Source of the DNA: Bog-756 sp036513075
Lineage (GTDB): Bacteria > Actinomycetota > Acidimicrobiia > Acidimicrobiales > RAAP-2
Assembly: GCA_036513075.1 (NCBI GenBank)
Contig: DATBZS010000016.1
Location: 1 to 34,305, forward strand
Direction: 5' to 3'
Length of the DNA: 34,305 nucleotides
Part shown: in pieces, positions 1 to 7,247 of the stretch
How positions within the stretch are numbered: the first letter of the stretch is position 1
Layout of the letters: every line of letters begins with the position of its first letter
The notes under the pieces: generated by a model
The model's input: only the letters and a program-made list of their open reading frames with translations
Database searches by the model: none
Told to the model about the DNA's origin: nothing
Program-made: the position numbers and the translations under genes

Positions 1-1
1 C

Positions 2-226
2 GCGCCGACCCCACCGGCGGCCCACGCCCCGGCCATCCCCACACCGCCGACCGCATCGCCTGCGGTGGAACCGGGTGCCGACGTGTCACCACCGGCCTGG
101 CACCCGGATCCGAGCGGGCGGTTCCACTACCGCTGGTGGACGGGATCCGAGTGGACCTCGTACGTGTCTACCCACGGCCGGATGGAGACTGACACGAGCC
201 CGGACCAGCGGATCGGCCCTTACTAG
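2..226 (+). CDS. C-terminal end of a DUF2510 domain protein (5' end outside window)
   Basis: The open frame runs in from the window edge and ends at TAG 224-226. About the first 30 residues are a Pro/Ala-rich linker. They are followed by a DUF2510-like block, PPAWHPDPSGRFHYRWWTG, ending with SEWTSYVS. This matches the short W-x-PDPSG-(R/Y)W-(D/T)G-xxWT pattern of DUF2510, a module common in actinobacterial membrane-associated proteins and of unknown function. About 20 polar residues follow. The start and any membrane part lie upstream, so the full architecture cannot be judged. The 279 bases after it (227-505) hold no gene I can support. Confidence 0.75.
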   Translation, partial: APTPPAAHAPAIPTPPTASPAVEPGADVSPPAWHPDPSGRFHYRWWTGSEWTSYVSTHGRMETDTSPDQRIGPY

Positions 227-505
227 GCCGTAGGCCCACTGGGTCGAAGCTCCACGGAGACCGGTCGTCCCGATGGCGACGCGCCTGCACGCGGCTTGCG
301 CCACCACCGTCGCCCTCAGCGATTCCGCCGTGGTGTCCCACGTCCCAGGAGTCGGGAGTACCGCTCCCGGCTTCACATCCATCGCCTGGGTCGGCCGGCG
401 GACCTGGCGCCCGACGGTCGGTTCCGGCAGACTGACGGGGCTGGATGCGGGGGCCGAAGAAGGCACCGCGCGCCACCAGGCTCAGCGACAGGGGAGGGAG
501 CCCGC

Positions 506-976
506 ATGACCAGTCTCCAGGTTGACGACGTCGTCCGCCACGCCGGCGAGGACGACCTGCCGTGGGTGGACGCCACCGGTGGTATCTGGCTGAAGGTGCT
601 GCGGGTCGATCCTGCGGCCGGTGTGTGGGTGGTTCGCAACCGGTTCGAGCCAGGCGTGCGGCTGCAGATGCACCGCCACACCGGGCCGGTCGACGGCTAC
701 ACGGTGTCAGGTCGCTGGCACTACCTCGAGTACGAGTTCTATTCCACGGCCGGCTCCTACATCCGGGAGCCCGCCGGCTCGGTCCACACGCTCGACGTCC
801 CCGAGGACAACGACGAGGTCACCGAAGTCCTGTTCATCATGGAGGGGGTCAACCTCAATCTGGCCGCCGACGGCTCGGTCGAGAGCGTCACCGACGGTCT
901 GGGAACGCTCGCCGCCTACGAGGCGCTGGCCGAGGCCCAGGGCTTCGGGCGCCCCACCGGCGTCCTCATCGGGTGA
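506..976 (+). CDS. Cupin protein, 2,4'-dihydroxyacetophenone dioxygenase-like
   Basis: A 156-residue single-domain cupin. ATG 506 is preceded by a strong Shine-Dalgarno (GGGGAGGG, 491-498). The order PWV...GIWLKVLR, RFEPGVRLQMHRHTGPVDGY, then SGRWHYLEYEF and EPAGSVHTLDV follows the ChrR/DAD-type cupin family. His56, His58 and His94 are the visible candidate metal ligands. Characterised family members are iron-dependent C-C-cleaving dioxygenases such as 2,4'-dihydroxyacetophenone dioxygenase, but many members are uncharacterised, so the substrate is open. It is cytoplasmic, with no signal peptide. Its TGA overlaps the GTG start of the P450 at 973 by 4 bp, so the two are translationally coupled and probably act on related substrates. 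Confidence 0.8.
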   Translation: MTSLQVDDVVRHAGEDDLPWVDATGGIWLKVLRVDPAAGVWVVRNRFEPGVRLQMHRHTGPVDGYTVSGRWHYLEYEFYSTAGSYIREPAGSVHTLDVPEDNDEVTEVLFIMEGVNLNLAADGSVESVTDGLGTLAAYEALAEAQGFGRPTGVLIG

Positions 977-2253
977 CGGACGCCGCTGTCGGGCCATCGG
1001 CGATCGCCGGGTCCGCCGGGTCCGCCGGGTCCGCCGGGTATTCCAGGGTCGCCGTCGACGAGACGGCGCTCACCGACCCGTTGCTCGACCCCGCCATCTA
1101 CGCCGGCGACCCGTACCCGCTGTATGCCCGGCTTCGGGCTGAGGCACCGGTGGCCCGCAACGACACGCTGGGCCTGTGGATGGTGAGCCGCCACGACGAG
1201 GTGGTGGCCGTGTCCCGCGACCCCGAGACGTTCTGCTCGTCGAAGGGGATCATGACCTTCGAGATCGGGGCGGAGTACCCGACGCCGCCGACCATGATGC
1301 ACACCGACCCACCCGACCACACCCGCTACCGGACGCTGGTCCAGCCCGGGTTCCGGCCGAGCTACATGCGGGCTCTCGAGCCGGGCATCCGCCGGCGGGC
1401 CCGTGCACTGGTCGACCGCATCGAGCCCGGGGTGCCCGTCGACGTGGTGGCCGACCTGGCCGTCCCCCTGCCCCTGCAGGTCATCAGCGACCTGCTCGGG
1501 GTACCCGAGGAGCAGTGGCCGACGTTCTTCCGCTGGTCGGAGGCGGTCATTCCGGGGGCGACGGACTGGCCCGAGGACGAGCGCGCCCGCCTCAGTGGCG
1601 ACATGGTGACGTATCTGTTGGCGGCCGCCGCCGACCGCCGGGCGTCGCCGAGGGACGACATCATCAGCGAGTTGGCTGCGGCCGAGGTGGAGGGGGACCA
1701 GCTGACCGACGCGCAGCTGGGCATGTTCCTCGTCCAGCTGCTGGTGGCGGGCAACGAGACCACCCGCAACATGATGTCCGGCGGCCTGGTCGGGTTCGCC
1801 GACCACCCGGGCCAGTGGGAGGCGCTGGCTGGTAGGTCCGACGGCGGCGTGAACCGGGCCCTGCCCCTGGCCGTCGAGGAGATGCTGCGCTGGACCACCC
1901 CTGTGGTGGCCTTCATGCGCACCACCACCCGCGACGTCGAACTCGGCGGACGGGTCCTGGGCGCTGGCGAACCCGTGCTGATGCTCTACGCCTCGGCCAA
2001 CCGAGATGAGGACGCATTCGGTCCGACCGCGGCCAGCTTCATTGCCGCCCGCGACCCCAATCCGCACGTGGCCTTCGGATTCGGCGCGCACTTCTGCATC
2101 GGTGCCGTACTGGCCCGGGTCGAGGGGCGGATCCTCCTCGAAGAGCTGCTCACCCGTTTCGGGTCGGTCGAGCCGGCCGGCGAGGTAATCCGTGCGGCAT
2201 CGCCGGTCATCGCCGGGGTGAAGTCCGCGCCGGTGGTGTTCGGGGCACGGTAG
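973..2253 (+). CDS. Cytochrome P450 (soluble, class I type)
   Basis: A 426-residue bacterial cytochrome P450 mono-oxygenase, expected to use a separate ferredoxin and reductase; neither is in the window. The I-helix oxygen-binding segment LLVAGNETT has Thr263/Thr264. The K-helix ExxR is Glu303-Arg306. The heme loop FGFGAHFCIG carries the thiolate ligand Cys375. DPPDHTRYR near the B/C region is also typical. The GTG start at 973 overlaps the cupin stop (GTGA). The upstream open frame lies opposite the cupin and is not part of the protein. An N-terminal GSAGSAGSAG stretch comes from a 9-bp tandem repeat. The general look is that of actinobacterial lipid/steroid-hydroxylating P450s (CYP125/142/124 neighbourhood), but the subfamily cannot be fixed by eye. 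Confidence 0.93.
   Translation: MTDAAVGPSAIAGSAGSAGSAGYSRVAVDETALTDPLLDPAIYAGDPYPLYARLRAEAPVARNDTLGLWMVSRHDEVVAVSRDPETFCSSKGIMTFEIGAEYPTPPTMMHTDPPDHTRYRTLVQPGFRPSYMRALEPGIRRRARALVDRIEPGVPVDVVADLAVPLPLQVISDLLGVPEEQWPTFFRWSEAVIPGATDWPEDERARLSGDMVTYLLAAAADRRASPRDDIISELAAAEVEGDQLTDAQLGMFLVQLLVAGNETTRNMMSGGLVGFADHPGQWEALAGRSDGGVNRALPLAVEEMLRWTTPVVAFMRTTTRDVELGGRVLGAGEPVLMLYASANRDEDAFGPTAASFIAARDPNPHVAFGFGAHFCIGAVLARVEGRILLEELLTRFGSVEPAGEVIRAASPVIAGVKSAPVVFGAR
1009..1038 (+). repeat. 9-bp in-frame tandem repeat (GSA) x3
   Basis: GGGTCCGCC is repeated three times plus GGG, encoding a flexible Gly-Ser-Ala N-terminal stretch of the P450. Confidence 0.85.
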
Positions 2254-2260
2254 GAAGGTC

Positions 2261-2320
2261 GGGGTGGCGTGAGCTGGTCCGGGGTGGCGTGAGCTGATCC
2301 GGGGTGGCGTGAGCTGACCC
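2261..2320. repeat. 20-bp tandem repeat x3 between convergent genes
   Basis: Three direct copies with exact 20-bp period (GGGGTGGCGTGAGCTG followed by GTCC, ATCC or ACCC) fill almost the whole gap between the P450 stop and the convergent aldo/keto reductase stop. A degenerate fourth copy (2321-2340) runs into the reductase's final codons. There is no spacer structure, so this is not CRISPR. Confidence 0.9.
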
Positions 2321-2328
2321 GGGAGGCC

Positions 2329-3222
2329 TCAGCTGGCCTCGTGGATGGCGGTCAGCGCTCCCATCTGGGCGTCGGTCAGCTGCAGGGTCGCCGCCTCGCA
2401 GTTCTCCTCCACATGTGCCACCGACTTGGTCCCGGGAATGGGCAGCACGACCGGCGAGAGGTGCAGCAGCCAGGCCAGTGCCACCTGGGACGGGGTGGCC
2501 CCCGTTTCGGCAACGACCGAGCCCATGGCGGTATCCGGCCCGGTCAGGGCGCCCGACGCCACCGGGAACCACGGGATGAATCCGATGCCTTCGGTCTCGC
2601 AGTGGGCCAGCACGTCACCCGACGAGCGGTCGGTCAGGTTGAAAAGATTCTGCACCGACACCACCGGCACGACCTGGCGCGCCGCCTCGAGCTCGGCCAC
2701 GGTGACCTGGGACAACCCGACGTGGGCCACCTTGCCTTCGGACACCAGGTCGGCCAACAAGCCGAACTGGTCGGCGGCGGGGACCAACGGGTCGATCCGG
2801 TGAAGTTGGAACAGGTCGATCCGCTCGAGGCCGAGGCGGCGCAGGCTGAGCTCGCACTGCTGGCGCAAATACTCGGGCCGCCCGACCGGCAGCCACTGTC
2901 CCGGACCCTGGCGGGTGAGGCCGGCCTTGGTGGCGATGACAAGTCCGTCGGGGTAGGGGTGGAGGGCTTCGAAGATGAGTTGCTCGCTGACTTCGGGGCC
3001 GTAGGAGTCAGCGGTGTCGATGAGGTCCACCCCCATGTCGACAGCCCGCCGCAGCACCTCGATGCAGGTGTCGCGGTCGGCCGGTTCGCCCCAGACGCCG
3101 GGCCCGGTGATCTGCATGGCGCCGTAGCCGAGCCGATGGACGGTGGTGGTGCCCGCGCCGTTTCCGGCGCCGAAGGTGAACGTGCCGCTCGATCGGATGG
3201 GCTTGGGGGTGCGGTCGGTCAT
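2329..3222 (-). CDS. Aldo/keto reductase
   Basis: A 297-residue NAD(P)H-dependent oxidoreductase of the AKR superfamily (TIM barrel, cytoplasmic). The catalytic tetrad can be read: Asp69 and Tyr74 in DLIDTADSYG, Lys99 in VIATKAG, His141 in LFQLHRID. C-terminal PIPGTKSVAHVEEN matches the cofactor-phosphate loop, (I/P)PGxxxxxHxxEN. The ATG at 3222 has a good Shine-Dalgarno on the minus strand (GGAGGA, about 8 nt upstream). It lies downstream of, and on the same strand as, the SDR at 3453, with a strong hairpin between them, so it probably has its own promoter. It converges on the P450 gene. The substrate cannot be predicted; relatives act on small aldehydes and ketones. Confidence 0.93.
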   Translation of the reverse strand: MTDRTPKPIRSSGTFTFGAGNGAGTTTVHRLGYGAMQITGPGVWGEPADRDTCIEVLRRAVDMGVDLIDTADSYGPEVSEQLIFEALHPYPDGLVIATKAGLTRQGPGQWLPVGRPEYLRQQCELSLRRLGLERIDLFQLHRIDPLVPAADQFGLLADLVSEGKVAHVGLSQVTVAELEAARQVVPVVSVQNLFNLTDRSSGDVLAHCETEGIGFIPWFPVASGALTGPDTAMGSVVAETGATPSQVALAWLLHLSPVVLPIPGTKSVAHVEENCEAATLQLTDAQMGALTAIHEAS

Positions 3223-3378
3223 GGGGAGTCCTCCGGTTCGCGGGTGCGTGTGCGGATGTGGGTGCTGGGGTACCCGGGTGTGATCCCGTTCTACCCGGTG
3301 GCGGCCCGGTCCGGAACCGGTGGGCGACTTACCCGAGGGGGCGTGCTGGGCTCAGCAGCGGCAGTAGGTCGGGGCCAG

Positions 3379-3426
3379 CGACCCAGTAGTCCGTGGCTGT
3401 GCGTAGGTCACGGGACTACTGGGTCG
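3379..3426 (-). terminator. Long hairpin downstream of the SDR gene
   Basis: The arm 3379-3395 (CGACCCAGTAGTCCGTG) pairs with 3409-3426 (CACGGGACTACTGGGTCG), giving 17 pairs with a one-base bulge and a 13-nt loop. A second small hairpin, GCCACC-TGC-GGTGGC, lies at 3431-3445. Both sit just after the SDR stop on the minus strand, where a terminator is expected. No U-tract follows, as is often the case in high-GC actinobacteria. The symmetry could instead be an operator for the aldo/keto reductase. Confidence 0.5.
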
Positions 3427-3452
3427 TTCCGCCACCTGCGGTGGCCAGGATG

Positions 3453-4346
3453 TCAGCGCGGGGGTGCGGCCTCCCCGAACGGACCCCGACCCAGCTGCTC
3501 GCGGATGGGGGTGAAGGGAGGCTGGACAGTGTGGCGACGCTGCCAGTTGGCCCCATCGACCACCAGCGAGTGGCCCGAGATGTAAGCGGCGAAGGGAGAG
3601 CAGAGATAGGTGGCTGCCCAGGCCAGCTCGCGGGGGTAGCCGACCCTGCCGGCCGGCACCCGATCGTCCTGGCCCTCGTACTTGCCGGGCACAGCGGCGA
3701 TGGCGGCCACCTCGTCCTCGTGGGGCATGAGTCCGGGCACCAGCCCGTTCACCCGGATGCCGTAGGGGGCCCACTCCACGGACAGGGTCTCCACCAGGTT
3801 CTTGACGCCGGCCTTGGCCGCGGCCGAGTGGGCGAATCCGGGGCCACCGGTCCAGGCGTAGGAAGCGCCCACGTTGACGATGGACCCGTCCCGTCCGGCG
3901 GGTATCAGCCGGCGGGCGAACTCCCGGGAGCACAGGTACGTGCCGTTGAGCACGATGTCCACCACCGTGCGCCAGGCGTTGGGACTCATGTCCTCGGCCG
4001 GAACCGGGAAGTTACCCGCCGCGTTGTTGATGAGATGGTCCACCGGGCCGAGGCCCGTCTCGACCGCGTCGAAGGCCGCGGCTATTGCGTCTGGGTCCCG
4101 GATGTCGCACGCCACCCCCAAGGCACGCCCGCCGGCCGCCTCCACCGACGCCACGCCGGCGGATCGGTGCCCCTCGTCCCGACTGACCACGGCGACCGAA
4201 GCGCCCAGCCGGCCGAACTCGGTGGCGATGGACTTTCCGAGACCGGTTCCGCCCCCGGTGACCAGGACCACGACGCCGTCGTAGGTGCCGGCCGGCAGTG
4301 CCGAGGCACCGGTGGGCGGGGGCGTGGGCAGGCCGGGCGGGGTCAT
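3453..4346 (-). CDS. SDR oxidoreductase, 2,4-dienoyl-CoA reductase type
   Basis: A 297-residue short-chain dehydrogenase/reductase. The Rossmann motif TGGGTGLG is at 30-37 and NNAAGNF at 107-113. The usual YxxxK is absent at its normal place. Instead there is SYAWTGGPG with Tyr163, followed by HSAAAKAG with Ser174 and Lys178. This arrangement and the NNAAGNF block are typical of DECR-type 2,4-dienoyl-CoA reductases, which remove double bonds during beta-oxidation of unsaturated acyl-CoAs with NADPH. The family call rests on motifs; the reaction is inferred. The ATG lies 8 nt after a TAGGAT -10 box, suggesting a leaderless mRNA. The roughly 20 N-terminal residues are Pro-rich and may not be part of the fold. 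Confidence 0.88.
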   Translation of the reverse strand: MTPPGLPTPPPTGASALPAGTYDGVVVLVTGGGTGLGKSIATEFGRLGASVAVVSRDEGHRSAGVASVEAAGGRALGVACDIRDPDAIAAAFDAVETGLGPVDHLINNAAGNFPVPAEDMSPNAWRTVVDIVLNGTYLCSREFARRLIPAGRDGSIVNVGASYAWTGGPGFAHSAAAKAGVKNLVETLSVEWAPYGIRVNGLVPGLMPHEDEVAAIAAVPGKYEGQDDRVPAGRVGYPRELAWAATYLCSPFAAYISGHSLVVDGANWQRRHTVQPPFTPIREQLGRGPFGEAAPPR

Positions 4347-4820
4347 GGGCGACGATCCTACCTACGGGCATGGGCTGTGCCCCGGGGGACACCCCGGTGG
4401 ACGGGACGGCTCGGAGGATCGTGGGGCCGGCGGACGTGGAGCGGGGTGGGACGGTGTGGTTCGGAGGATCGCGGGGCGGGGCGTAGTGAGTGCGAATGCT
4501 GTGCGCGGGTGGGTGGACATTGACCATCGGCCACCGGGCCGGCCCGGCCACTCGCCGGGTCGGAATCGCGCTCGTGGATCGAAAGACGCTCAAGTTGCCG
4601 ACGGTTCTGTCCGATGAGGGTGGATCGGAAATGAGGGGCAGGCTACGAGGGGCAGGCCCGGTTTCCGCCAGCGCGAGGTGGAGTTGCAGCGGGCCAGCAG
4701 TCTTGCGGGAGGCGACTTCGTGGAAACGATCGCTCCGTGGGCCGCGCCCGGTGCCTGGTGTGCCATCCGACTCTGGACCACGTTGCTTGGACCCGCCGAT
4801 CGGCCCGGAAGGACCTGTTG
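4347..4820. other. 474-bp intergenic region between the divergent SDR and glycan operon
   Basis: I see no credible gene. It must hold the promoters of both the minus-strand SDR and the plus-strand operon starting at 4821. It contains a 50-bp-spaced direct repeat (TCGGAGGATCG at 4411 and 4461, each with a G-rich flank) and a 14-bp-period repeat of GAGGGGCAGGC (4633 and 4647). The plus-strand promoter is not obvious. A frame open from 4737 would add 28 residues to the first operon gene but looks unlike a signal or domain. Confidence 0.5.
4355..4360 (-). promoter_or_regulatory. -10 box of a leaderless promoter for the SDR gene
   Basis: Minus-strand TAGGAT, separated from the ATG at 4346 by 8 nt (4347-4354). 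This matches the TAnnnT-N6-8-start pattern of actinobacterial leaderless transcripts. No clear -35 is visible. Confidence 0.45.
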
Positions 4821-7247
4821 ATGGGTCGTCTTTCCGCTGACGGCACGTCGTTGATGTTGGACGGCTCCCCCTACCTGCTGAGGGGTGTCTCCTACGGCAC
4901 CTTCCGACGACGGCCCGACGGTCATGCCCTGCCCGAGACGGATCGGATGAAGCGGGACTGCATCGCCATCGCCGAGGCGGGCTTCAACACCATCAGAACC
5001 TATGAAGAACCGTCGATCGACTTGCTCGACCTGGCCGCCGACTGGAACCTCAAGATCCTGGCCGGCGTCTATTACGACGACTGGAGATCCCTGGTGGGGG
5101 CTTCGGCCCGGCAGCGCAGGCGAGCGGCCGCCGACGCCCGTCGCCAGATAGGGGAGGCCGCCAGCCGGTTTGCCGACGACGAGCGGGTCGCCGCTCTCGT
5201 CCTCGGGAACGAACTGCCGGCCGACGTGGTGCGCTGGGTCGGGCGCCGTGCCGTGGGCGAACTGCTGCGGTCACTGGCCGACGCGGTGGCCGACGTGGAT
5301 CCCGGCATGCTCCGGACCTACGGGAACTACCCCACCACCGAATACCTCGACACCGAGGGACTCGACCTGGTCATGTTCAACGTGTTCCTCGAGAACCCAG
5401 CCGACTTGCGCCGCTACCTCGCCCGCCTTCAGAATCTGGCCGGCGACCGGCCACTGATCCTCGGCGAGTTGGGTATCGACTCCGCAGGGGACCCGGTCGG
5501 CGAGCTGATCCAGTCCGAGCTGATCGACCGTTCGCTGGCCGTGGCGACCGAGCGCGGCGTGGCCGGGACCTGCGTGTTCTCGTGGACCGACGACTGGTGG
5601 GTGGCGGACGAACCGGTCGAGGGCTGGCAGTTCGGCCTGACCCGCAAAGAGCGGACGCCACGGCCCGCTCTGGGCGCGGCTACCGCACGGAATGCCACCG
5701 GGGTGGCGGGTCTGCGGCTCAAGTGGCCGTCGATGTCGGTCGTGGTGTGCGCCTACAACGCCGCCGCCACGCTCGACGAGTGCCTGGCCCACACCTGCGC
5801 TCTCGACTACCCGGAACTGGAGATCCTGGTGGTGGACGACGGCTCGACCGATGCCACGGCCCGTATCGCGGCAAGCCATCCGCGGGTCCGCCTCATCACC
5901 GTCGAGCACGGCGGGCTGTCGGCGGCCCGGAACATCGGGCTGCAGGAGGCCCGGAATGACGTGGTGGCCTACCTCGACGCCGATGCCTACCCGACGCCGC
6001 AGTGGCCGTATCACCTCAGCCTCGGGTTCGACGAACCCCAGGTGGTCGGGGTGGGTGGCCCCAACTTCGGGCCGACGACCGATGGCGCCACGGCCGCCGC
6101 CGTGGCCCTGGCCCCCGGGGGGCCGGTGCACGTCCTCGTCTCCGACGATCGGGCCGAACACCTTCCCGGATGCAATATGGCATTCCGACGTTCCGCCCTC
6201 GCCGATGCCGGGGGCTTCGACCCTGTCTTCGAGACGGCGGGAGACGATGTCGACCTGTGCTGGCGACTGCTCGACCGCGGCGGTCTCCTGGCGTTTCACG
6301 CCGGCGCCGTGGTGTGGCACCACCGTCGCTCGTCGGTGCGCGGCTACCTCCGCCAGCAGCGCGGCTACGGGCGCAGCGAAGCCCTGGTCGAGGCCCGCCA
6401 CCCTGAGCGGTTCACCGCGCTGGGGAGTGCCCGGTGGGCCGGGAGTATCTACGGAGGGCCTTGTCGGCGCCTCCTGGGCCAGCGCATCTACCGCGGCCCC
6501 CTAGGCACCGCACCCTTCCAGTCACTCCACGGTCGCCCGGACCACGCGGTCGAGATCGCCACCCAGGTGGGTTCGGTGGCCGCCACCGCTCTGGTCGCCA
6601 CCGCTCCGGTCGGGTTGGTCGACCCAATTCTCGGTCTGCCCGCCGCACTCGGCCTCTTGACCTTGGCTTTCCTGGTAATCCTCAACACGCCCGGACGTCA
6701 CCGGTCGACCCCCGTCCGGCTCGATCGTCGGCATCGCCTCTTGGTGGGGGTCCTGTCGGTCCTCCAACCGCTGGCTCGACTCCGGGGCCGCCTCGAAGCC
6801 GGCCATCCCACCTCGGCAGTGAGCGCCGGTGGACACGAGGCCGTAGTGCCCACCGATCGAGCCGGACGGAACGTGCTGGTCTACGACGCCGACCGCTCGA
6901 GGCCTGACCTCGTCCTCGCCGTGGTCGACCGGCTGCGGGGGGCCGGGTGCCGCATCCGCCACGCGACCGACTGGGACGACTACGACGTCCGTGTCCTGGC
7001 CGCACCGCTCGCCGTCTGTGACATCGTGTCGACCGATCATCCGGCCGGATGTATCCAGGTCCGACTGCGCCGGCGCCTGGCCGTCCGCCGGCTGGCCGGT
7101 GCCGGCGCCCTGGTGGCGATCGCCGCCCTGATGGCACCGTGGGCCGGAGCCGCGGCGGCGACGGCGACCGTTCTCGTACTCGCTGCCTCGTTGTGGGCAG
7201 CTGGGCCCGGCCTCCGTCGCACGCTCATCGGTGACGTGTCCGCGTGA
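4821..7247 (+). CDS. Glycoside hydrolase-like (GH2/GH5 TIM barrel) + GT2 glycosyltransferase membrane fusion
   Basis: An 808-residue fusion. Residues about 1-295 form a glycosidase-like TIM barrel: LLRGVSYGTF, GFNTIRTYEEP, then LGNELP with Glu131 (acid/base position) and ILGELGID with Glu216 (nucleophile position). Both catalytic-type glutamates are kept. Residues about 303-530 are a GT2 (GT-A) transferase: SMSVVVCAYN, VVDDGSTDAT, YLDADAYP (DxD-like), GDDVDLCW and QQRGYG, resembling the QxxRW region of processive synthases. Hydrophobic segments at about 580-624 and 750-797 anchor it in the membrane. ATG 4821 follows GGAAGGA (4807-4813); an in-frame ATG at 4737 is the alternative. It is the first gene of the operon and overlaps the ABC exporter by 4 bp. 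Likely role: adding sugar to a growing glycan at the inner membrane face, with trimming or transglycosylation by the barrel (inference). Confidence 0.87.
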   Translation: MGRLSADGTSLMLDGSPYLLRGVSYGTFRRRPDGHALPETDRMKRDCIAIAEAGFNTIRTYEEPSIDLLDLAADWNLKILAGVYYDDWRSLVGASARQRRRAAADARRQIGEAASRFADDERVAALVLGNELPADVVRWVGRRAVGELLRSLADAVADVDPGMLRTYGNYPTTEYLDTEGLDLVMFNVFLENPADLRRYLARLQNLAGDRPLILGELGIDSAGDPVGELIQSELIDRSLAVATERGVAGTCVFSWTDDWWVADEPVEGWQFGLTRKERTPRPALGAATARNATGVAGLRLKWPSMSVVVCAYNAAATLDECLAHTCALDYPELEILVVDDGSTDATARIAASHPRVRLITVEHGGLSAARNIGLQEARNDVVAYLDADAYPTPQWPYHLSLGFDEPQVVGVGGPNFGPTTDGATAAAVALAPGGPVHVLVSDDRAEHLPGCNMAFRRSALADAGGFDPVFETAGDDVDLCWRLLDRGGLLAFHAGAVVWHHRRSSVRGYLRQQRGYGRSEALVEARHPERFTALGSARWAGSIYGGPCRRLLGQRIYRGPLGTAPFQSLHGRPDHAVEIATQVGSVAATALVATAPVGLVDPILGLPAALGLLTLAFLVILNTPGRHRSTPVRLDRRHRLLVGVLSVLQPLARLRGRLEAGHPTSAVSAGGHEAVVPTDRAGRNVLVYDADRSRPDLVLAVVDRLRGAGCRIRHATDWDDYDVRVLAAPLAVCDIVSTDHPAGCIQVRLRRRLAVRRLAGAGALVAIAALMAPWAGAAAATATVLVLAASLWAAGPGLRRTLIGDVSA

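Noticed and set aside
916..2091. Long open frame on the minus strand opposite the P450 (391 codons)
   Set aside because: Antisense to an unmistakable P450; His/Gly/Arg-rich translation with no domain, typical of high-GC shadow frames.
2261..2340. CRISPR array
   Set aside because: Copies are contiguous with no spacers; same for the 13-bp repeat at 23881.
3393..4523. 376-codon plus-strand frame over the SDR gene
   Set aside because: Antisense to a clear SDR with intact cofactor and catalytic motifs.
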